Of a stretch of 26,788 nt of DNA, positions 22,001 through 26,788 are shown piece by piece. Each line of letters opens with the position of its first letter. The first letter of the stretch is position 1. The notes under the pieces were generated by a model. The model saw nothing but the letters and a program-made list of their open reading frames with translations, was not told the DNA's origin and did no database searches. This DNA is from an uncultured Bacteroidales bacterium (lineage in GTDB: Bacteria; Bacteroidota; Bacteroidia; Bacteroidales; UBA932). The stretch spans positions 1-26,788 of the forward strand of contig URDD01000036.1 of the NCBI GenBank assembly GCA_900546395.1, in the 5' to 3' direction. Made by a program: the position numbers and the translations under genes.

Positions 22001-23105
22001 AGTTGTCGTTTTCGTCTTCTGTAAGGAATTGTACTGCTATAGGTATCCGGAATATCTTTTTGCGTAGAGAACCTGATATTTTTTTGCACTCTCGAAGCCT
22101 CTGGCTGTCTTTTTCTGTCGTGATAAAAACAGCTGTAGGATGTTCTGCCGCCACTTTTTCCAACATTTTTATATCTGAAGTTGAAAAACTGTGATGGTCG
22201 GGAAACGAAATCCTTTTTATTATTTTATATGTGTCGCTGAGAAATCTTGCAAAGGGGGTGTCGTCTGCAATTCCTGTTACCATTACTGCTGATTTTGAAT
22301 AGATATACCTTGTGTCCCCCTCTGGAAATACCGCCTCCGGAGAGCAGTAGCATATTCTGGAAAAGAACACTCTCAGTTGTCTTCCTGTTTCTGTCAGAGC
22401 AGTGCTTTGGCTCTGGTCGTACTGTCCCATTTTCAACTTTTTCAGAAAACTCTGTTTGTCAGGATTTTCAAGGTATGCTGGAGATTTTGTTACGATGAGT
22501 ACATCTGCATTGTGTATTCTCTGAGGCAAGTCACGGAGTTTTCCTGCAGGAAGCAGATGGTCATCGAACACTGGACGTCTGTAATCTACCAATACTATTG
22601 AAAGCGAAGGTTTTAGTCTTCTGTATTGGAATGCATCATCCAATATGATAAGATCTGCGGCAGGAAAGTCGGTATCTCTGCATTTCTTTGCTTTTTTAGA
22701 TTTTTTTAGTGTCTCAGGACTTGCCAGAAAACCGCATCCTCTGATTCTGTCTTTGTCAACGGCTACAGTTATTTCCGGAAACTTCCTTTTGATTTGTACC
22801 GGCTCATCTCCGAAGTCTGATGCCGTGCCGTCAGAAACGACTTGCTGGAACCATCTTGTTTTTCTTTTGTATCCCCTTGACAGTACTGCAATCGAACTGT
22901 CCTTCCACTTTGTTTTGGAGGAAAGTATTCTCAAAAGCATTTCCGTATGCGGCGTCTTGCCGGTGCCTCCTACGGTCACATTGCCTACAGAGATTGTAGG
23001 TACTGGACTGTAATGAGATTTTCTCATACCTGAGTCAAACATCATATGTCTGAACTTAAGGACGAGGGTGTAAGGTGCAAGAAAAAGGTTGTCTATGATG
23101 TTCAT
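21972..23105 (-). CDS. lpxK: Tetraacyldisaccharide 4'-kinase
   Basis: A 377-residue lipid A biosynthesis kinase that phosphorylates the 4' position of the disaccharide-1-phosphate on the inner-membrane face. Seen: an N-terminal membrane-associated segment, the P-loop 'SVGNVTVGGTGKTP' (residues 39-52), 'VLSRGYKRKT', 'GDEPVQIKRKFP', 'LIILDDAFQYRRL' and 'LLPAGKLRDLPQRIHNADVLIVTK', all LpxK hallmarks. A lysine-rich insert (LKKSKKAKKCRD) lies between the P-loop region and the LDDAFQ motif. ATG 23105 gives the standard N-terminus (MNIIDNLFLAPY). The longer frame upstream runs into the dusB gene's end. It follows dusB by 38 bases on the same strand and is probably co-transcribed. Its 3' end overlaps the DAHP synthase gene tail to tail. 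Confidence 0.93.
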   Translation of the reverse strand: MNIIDNLFLAPYTLVLKFRHMMFDSGMRKSHYSPVPTISVGNVTVGGTGKTPHTEMLLRILSSKTKWKDSSIAVLSRGYKRKTRWFQQVVSDGTASDFGDEPVQIKRKFPEITVAVDKDRIRGCGFLASPETLKKSKKAKKCRDTDFPAADLIILDDAFQYRRLKPSLSIVLVDYRRPVFDDHLLPAGKLRDLPQRIHNADVLIVTKSPAYLENPDKQSFLKKLKMGQYDQSQSTALTETGRQLRVFFSRICYCSPEAVFPEGDTRYIYSKSAVMVTGIADDTPFARFLSDTYKIIKRISFPDHHSFSTSDIKMLEKVAAEHPTAVFITTEKDSQRLRECKKISGSLRKKIFRIPIAVQFLTEDENDNFISLLDDIR

Positions 23106-23143
23106 ATTCTGTTCCAATGACTTTCTGTGGCAAATATAGTGAT

Positions 23144-24175
23144 TTACTCGTAAACGGATGCAGCAGCAGGAGGTTCTGACTCTCCCCATCTGTCTGCGAT
23201 ATAGTCCAAAGTAGAGTAAAGTTCCTGAATGTCTGTCAATGTGACGAGTCTGAGTCTTGTTTCCTTGAAATCAGGAAGGCCTTTGAAATAGCATGACAAG
23301 TGGCGTCTCATCTCCAGAATACCGACACGTTCACCTTTGATTTCCACTGACTTTGCAAGGTGTCTTTTTGCAAGAACGACCCGGTCTGCAACACTCATTT
23401 GCGGTAGGATTTCCCCTGTTTCAAGATAGTATCTTATTTCCTTGAAAATCCAGGGATGTCCGTATGTGGCGCGGCCTATCATAATACCATCGACTCCGTA
23501 TCTGTCAAATGCCTCTTTGGCTTTTTCCGGTGAATTTATATCTCCGTTTCCTATGATAGGAATGTGCATTCTCGGGTTTTCCTTTATTTTTCCGATAAGA
23601 GTCCAGTCTGCCTCACCTGTATACATCTGGCATCTGGTACGTCCGTGTACGGTAAGTGCCTTTATACCGGTATCTTGCAGTCTTTCAGCGAGTTCTACTA
23701 TTATTTTTGATTCGCTGTCCCATCCAAGTCTGGTCTTTACTGTGACAGGAAGACTGACGGCATCCACTACCATTTTAGTGATTTCCACCATTTTATCAGG
23801 CTCCCGCATCATTCCTGAACCTGCTCCTCTCCTGGCTATCTTATTTACCGGGCAACCGAAATTTATATCTATCAAGTCTGCTCCGTGGCCTCCTGCAATT
23901 TCTGATGCCCTTTCTGCCATTTTGGCTGCATCTACCATTGCTTCGGGGATATTTCCGTAAATCTGGATTCCTATTGGGGCTTCATAATCGTACGTTACCA
24001 ATTTGGCTATAGATTTTCCCGCATCCCGTATCAGACCGTCTGAAGATATGAATTCCGTGTACATCATATCAGCTCCGAACTCTTTGCAAATGAATCTGAA
24101 TGACGCATCTGTAACATCTTCCATCGGTGCTAAAAACAATGGTCTGTCTCCGAGATTTATATTTCCTATATTCAT
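23144..24175 (-). CDS. dusB: tRNA-dihydrouridine synthase (DusB-like)
   Basis: A 343-residue FMN-dependent enzyme reducing uridine to dihydrouridine in tRNA. Motifs: 'LFLAPMEDVTDASFRFICKEFGADMMYTEFISSDGL', 'IGIQIYGNIPEAM', 'DINFGCPVNKIARRGAGSGMM' with the catalytic Cys, 'VKTRLGWD', 'TVHGRTRCQMYTGEADW', 'PIIGNGDINSPEKA' and 'GIMIGRATYGHPWIF'. The C-terminal helical tRNA-binding domain follows. The length matches DusB rather than the longer DusA/C. It is the first gene of the dusB-lpxK unit with a very good promoter about 47 bases upstream. It ends in a short Ala-Ala-Ala-Ser tail. Confidence 0.93.
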   Translation of the reverse strand: MNIGNINLGDRPLFLAPMEDVTDASFRFICKEFGADMMYTEFISSDGLIRDAGKSIAKLVTYDYEAPIGIQIYGNIPEAMVDAAKMAERASEIAGGHGADLIDINFGCPVNKIARRGAGSGMMREPDKMVEITKMVVDAVSLPVTVKTRLGWDSESKIIVELAERLQDTGIKALTVHGRTRCQMYTGEADWTLIGKIKENPRMHIPIIGNGDINSPEKAKEAFDRYGVDGIMIGRATYGHPWIFKEIRYYLETGEILPQMSVADRVVLAKRHLAKSVEIKGERVGILEMRRHLSCYFKGLPDFKETRLRLVTLTDIQELYSTLDYIADRWGESEPPAAASVYE

Positions 24176-24221
24176 CAGCCTGTGAATTTCTTTAGTGAGA
24201 TTATGAATTCGTGAAAGTCTG

Positions 24222-24252
24222 CAAAATTAGGAACAGTTTTATATTCCGCAAA
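24222..24252 (-). promoter_or_regulatory. Consensus promoter of dusB-lpxK
   Basis: Minus strand TTTG (24252-24249), exactly 19 bases, then TAATTTTG (24229-24222). Both elements and spacing match the Bacteroidota housekeeping consensus. The dusB ATG is 46 bases downstream of the -7 box. Confidence 0.75.
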
Positions 24253-24440
24253 ATACATCATGAAATTCAAACAGCTTTTTATGTGGTCATGATGTGTCGG
24301 CAATACTTGGCAAGTCATTCCGCATTATAGTTCATTATGGCGAAGCGGATATGCTGGCGTGAAAATTGCAGGCATTGGAAAAGTTTGTCTGTAAATACTA
24401 TTGCAGATGACAAAGTGGAAGAATGTGCAGTTAGGAACGT

Positions 24441-24494
24441 TTTCGCAAGTACTGCACAAATCTTCTGAGAGCAATATTTGAATCACTTGCGAAA
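24441..24494. promoter_or_regulatory. Inverted repeat in the pfkA upstream region
   Basis: TTTCGCAAGT (24441-24450) and ACTTGCGAAA (24485-24494) are perfect 10-base inverted copies separated by 34 bases, ending 22 bases before the pfkA ATG. A second, smaller pair, GTGCAG (24425-24430) and CTGCAC (24452-24457), interlocks with it. An imperfect -7-like AATATTTG (24473-24480) lies between the arms. It could be a pair of half-sites for a looping or dimeric regulator, or an mRNA leader structure. The remainder of the 340-base gap between dusB and pfkA shows nothing else I can name. Confidence 0.45.
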
Positions 24495-24516
24495 CTTTAG
24501 TTAAGATATCGTTTCA

Positions 24517-25494
24517 ATGAAAATTACTACAGTGGGGGTTCTTACTTCCGGAGGTGATGCGCCTGGTATGAATGCTGCAATCCGTGCGGTAACAAGAGCC
24601 GCAATCTACAACGGCTGGAGGGTAATGGGCATTTATAGAGGTTATGAGGGCCTTATAAACAATGAAATAGAAGAACTTACAAGCCAGAGTGTGAGCAGTA
24701 CGATACAGAGAGGAGGTACTATACTGAAAACAGCCAGGTCAGAAGAGTTTCTTACGCCGGAGGGACGGAAAATCGCTTATGAGAACATGAAGTCTCATGG
24801 CATAGATGCGCTTATAGTTATAGGAGGAAACGGCTCTTTGGCCGGAGCGCAGACATTTGCAGCAGAGTTTGATGTTCCTTGTATAGGCTTGCCGGGAACT
24901 ATTGACAATGACCTTTATGGTACAGATTCTACTATAGGTTATGATACTGCTTTGAATACCATAGTGGAATGTGTCGATAAGATACGTGATACAGCTACTT
25001 CGCATAACCGTATTTTCTTTATAGAAGTTATGGGAAGAGATGCTGGATTCCTTGCTCAGAACAGTGCTATAGCAAGCGGAGCAGAAGCTGCTATCATACC
25101 TGAGGACCAGACTGATATTGACCAGCTTGAGCAGTTTATCAGCCGCGGATTCCGCAAGAGTAAGAATAGCAGTATAGTTATAGTGTCTGAAAGCAAGAAG
25201 GATGGTGGAGCAATGCATTATGCAGAGCGTGTCCGCAAGGAGCATCCGCAATATGATGTGAGGGTATCAATTCTCGGACATTTGCAGAGGGGTGGTTCAC
25301 CAAGCGCTTTTGACCGTATTCTGGCCAGCCGTCTCGGAGCAGCCAGCATAGAGGCTCTTAAGGAAGGTCAGAGAAATGTTATGATCGGAATATCAAATGA
25401 CAAGATTGTCTATGTTCCTTTCAGCCGGGCCATAAAGCAGGACAAGCAGATAGATAAAGAGCTGATAAGTGTGCTCAATGTACTTTCTATCTGA
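24517..25494 (+). CDS. pfkA: 6-phosphofructokinase (PfkA family)
   Basis: A 325-residue glycolytic enzyme converting fructose 6-phosphate to the 1,6-bisphosphate. Motifs: 'GVLTSGGDAPGMNAAIRAV' (nucleotide loop), 'GGTILKTARSEEF', 'PGTIDNDLYGTDSTIGYDTALNTI' with catalytic Asp130, 'EVMGRDAGFLA', 'GHLQRGGSPSAFDRILASRLG'. Length matches the bacterial ATP-dependent group. At the position that tells donors apart, the motif reads GGNGS (103-107): the Gly following the variable residue is kept, as in ATP enzymes (pyrophosphate enzymes have Asp there), but the Asp that binds Mg-ATP in E. coli PfkA is Asn105. An inverted repeat precedes the gene and an 18-bp terminator follows it. ATP use is likely, not proven. 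Confidence 0.93.
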   Translation: MKITTVGVLTSGGDAPGMNAAIRAVTRAAIYNGWRVMGIYRGYEGLINNEIEELTSQSVSSTIQRGGTILKTARSEEFLTPEGRKIAYENMKSHGIDALIVIGGNGSLAGAQTFAAEFDVPCIGLPGTIDNDLYGTDSTIGYDTALNTIVECVDKIRDTATSHNRIFFIEVMGRDAGFLAQNSAIASGAEAAIIPEDQTDIDQLEQFISRGFRKSKNSSIVIVSESKKDGGAMHYAERVRKEHPQYDVRVSILGHLQRGGSPSAFDRILASRLGAASIEALKEGQRNVMIGISNDKIVYVPFSRAIKQDKQIDKELISVLNVLSI

Positions 25495-25516
25495 CAGGTT
25501 GGGTTCGGACTTCAAA

Positions 25517-25567
25517 AAAAAATCTTGAAATAGGGTAAAAAAGCTATATCCTATTTCAAGATTTTTT
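25517..25567 (+). terminator. Perfect 18-bp terminator hairpin after pfkA
   Basis: AAAAAATCTTGAAATAGG (25517-25534) pairs without mismatch to CCTATTTCAAGATTTTTT (25550-25567) around a 15-base loop, 22 bases after the pfkA stop. The T-run on the right and A-run on the left make it work in either direction. It ends only 18 bases before the next gene's ATG. Confidence 0.85.
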
Positions 25568-25585
25568 GCGAAATTGCGCACATTA

Positions 25586-26788
25586 ATGTTGACGGATATG
25601 GTAAAACAGGCGGTGTGGCGAATTATTTTCTTTGGATTCTTCCTTACATTGATGACGGATGCTTCTGCAGAAAAAGATGACGATTATATATTTTCAAGGG
25701 TAGATTATCAGACCGGACTGTCTCACAGTGCGGTTCTGTCCATATATCAGGACAACTCCGGCCTTATGTGGCTGGGGACATACGACGGGGTGAACTGTTA
25801 TGATGGAAAGGCAATTGAGGTTTTCCGCTCGGACACTTCCACTGACTTTACGCTGAGCAACAATGTAATTCATTCTATATGTCAGGCCCCTGGCGGGCAC
25901 CTGTGGCTGAATACGCATCTCGGCCTTGATCTTTTCTGTCCTGAAATGCGTCAGGTGAGAGAGGTGTTTTCATTTGGAAGCCGTGAATATTCAATTCACT
26001 CCAACCGAAGAGGAGATACTTGGGTGATATGTGAAGATAAAGTGCGATATTATAACACTTTGCATCATAAATTCTGTACAGCGTCCCCGGAAGTCCCGGC
26101 TACGGACTTTTCAGGTAACAGAGCCTTTGTCACTGACAACGGAGAATTATGGCATCTGCCCTCCGGTACTGGCAATATCAATATTTACTCAGTGTCTTCA
26201 TTCTCTTCCGATTCTACAGAAGTGCGGACATGCTCGTTTACAATGGATTTTCATTCCGGAACTGTTTCGGAGATGTTTTACCATAACGGACTGATTTGTT
26301 TTGTAGATGATTCCGGAGGACTTTACGTTTATGATATTACGAGGAAATCAAAGATATATATCAGGAACATTTCCGACCTGCTGAATAAATACGGAGCCAT
26401 AGGAGGCATCGTTCCTTTCTATGAGGATGTGATTATCGGTTTCAGGACCAACGGACTTGTAAGGCTTAGGATGTCGGAAAATTATGCTGTCGAAGAAATT
26501 GACAGAAATATAAGGATATACGGTCTTTACAGTGACAGTACACAGGGGATTTTATGGATAGCTACTGACGGTCAGGGGGCCATGTTGTATTCAAAAGAGG
26601 TCTCTATTGCCGCAAACCTTATGTTGTCATCATTGTCTCCGAATCTTGCAAGGCCTGTAAGAAGCATTATGGCAGACTCTTCGGGAGGGCTGTGGTTCGG
26701 AACTAAAGGTGACGGAATAGTCAATGTCCCGGGATTTTTTTGGGGGGGGGGAAGTTTAGATAAGGAAGGTTATACGGTTTTTGTCCCG
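25586..26788 (+). CDS. Hybrid two-component regulator, N-terminal Reg_prop propeller part (cut by window end)
   Basis: The frame from ATG 25586 stays open for 401 codons to the edge. A signal peptide/first membrane segment (about residues 8-28) is followed by beta-propeller repeats of the Reg_prop type: 'GLSHSAVLSIYQDNSGLMWLGTYDGVNCYDG' (44-74), 'LSNNVIHSICQAPGGHLWLNTHLGLDLF', '...GILWIATDGQGAMLY' and 'PVRSIMADSSGGLWFGTKGDGIVNV'. In Bacteroidota such periplasmic sensors continue as a Y_Y_Y domain, histidine kinase, receiver and AraC DNA-binding domain (hybrid two-component systems), usually controlling glycan-use genes; that part is outside the window. At residues 384-389 a T7-G10 tract encodes FFWGGG in a place where the propeller is usually more varied. 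An alternative ATG is at 25598. The promoter is unclear because the pfkA terminator ends 18 bases upstream. Confidence 0.82.
   Translation, partial: MLTDMVKQAVWRIIFFGFFLTLMTDASAEKDDDYIFSRVDYQTGLSHSAVLSIYQDNSGLMWLGTYDGVNCYDGKAIEVFRSDTSTDFTLSNNVIHSICQAPGGHLWLNTHLGLDLFCPEMRQVREVFSFGSREYSIHSNRRGDTWVICEDKVRYYNTLHHKFCTASPEVPATDFSGNRAFVTDNGELWHLPSGTGNINIYSVSSFSSDSTEVRTCSFTMDFHSGTVSEMFYHNGLICFVDDSGGLYVYDITRKSKIYIRNISDLLNKYGAIGGIVPFYEDVIIGFRTNGLVRLRMSENYAVEEIDRNIRIYGLYSDSTQGILWIATDGQGAMLYSKEVSIAANLMLSSLSPNLARPVRSIMADSSGGLWFGTKGDGIVNVPGFFWGGGSLDKEGYTVFVP
26735..26751 (+). repeat. Homopolymer pair T7-G10 inside the sensor gene
   Basis: Seven T (26735-26741) are followed by ten G (26742-26751). The present length keeps the frame open to the edge. 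Removing or adding one or two G would put the downstream sequence in frames that meet a stop within a few codons. It may be a slippage site or a sequencing/assembly error close to the contig end. Confidence 0.7.

Noticed and set aside
24739..25251. A 170-codon minus-strand frame opposite pfkA
   Set aside because: Mirror frame of a highly conserved gene; Ser/Tyr/Cys-rich translation without domain features.
1..26788. CRISPR arrays, tRNA or rRNA genes, insertion sequences, integrases, known defence systems
   Set aside because: No spaced direct repeats, no cloverleaf-like or rRNA-like sequence, and no transposase, recombinase or defence-protein motifs were seen in any frame.

Overview
The window looks like a chromosomal stretch from a Bacteroidales member (phylum Bacteroidota). 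It has a TonB-dependent receptor paired with a DUF4249 lipoprotein, a DAHP synthase/chorismate mutase fusion, and the start of a two-component regulator with a Reg_prop-type propeller. It also has many matches to the Bacteroidota -7 promoter box TAnnTTTG, in several cases close to start codons. I cannot name a family or genus from the sequence. No rRNA, tRNA, CRISPR array, transposase or phage gene was seen.

Layout. 1-1504: a 5'-truncated TonB-dependent receptor and its DUF4249 partner, with an odd junction at the left edge. 1591-2269: a divergent O6-alkylguanine-DNA alkyltransferase homologue. 2239-8983 (minus): a five-gene unit, tetR, small lipoprotein, periplasmic adaptor, RND pump, TolC-type channel, almost without gaps, which reads as a complete self-regulated efflux system. 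9249-12259: a shortened AGE-fold protein that has lost expected catalytic residues, an aminopeptidase P, and a DUF456 membrane protein that overlaps the aminopeptidase by one base. 12395-13776 (minus): a cyclophilin lipoprotein coupled to a HAD phosphatase. 13876-15417: a polysaccharide flippase. 15444-16373 (minus): PspC-domain protein and PadR regulator. 16617-18437: a second, long M24 aminopeptidase. 18577-19257 (minus): a solitary succinate dehydrogenase/fumarate reductase cytochrome b. 19445-22000: pyrH, frr and the DAHP synthase/chorismate mutase. 21972-24175 (minus): dusB and lpxK. 24517-25494: pfkA. 25586 to the edge: a hybrid two-component regulator, cut off by the window end.

Most genes are core metabolism or envelope biology (lipid A, respiration, glycolysis, aromatic amino acids, translation). 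The accessory parts are the two window edges and the efflux operon. I found no clear new multi-gene system. The best leads are small: a 15-base palindrome exactly where the receptor reading frame breaks (79-93), a ten-G tract inside the sensor gene (26742-26751), an AGE-family probable pseudoenzyme (9249-10250), an alkyltransferase with altered catalytic-network residues (1664-2269), a hairpin/heptamer/mini-ORF element (12266-12336), and a long-armed inverted repeat before pfkA (24441-24494). Both ends of the window could also be affected by assembly errors, and this is stated where it matters.
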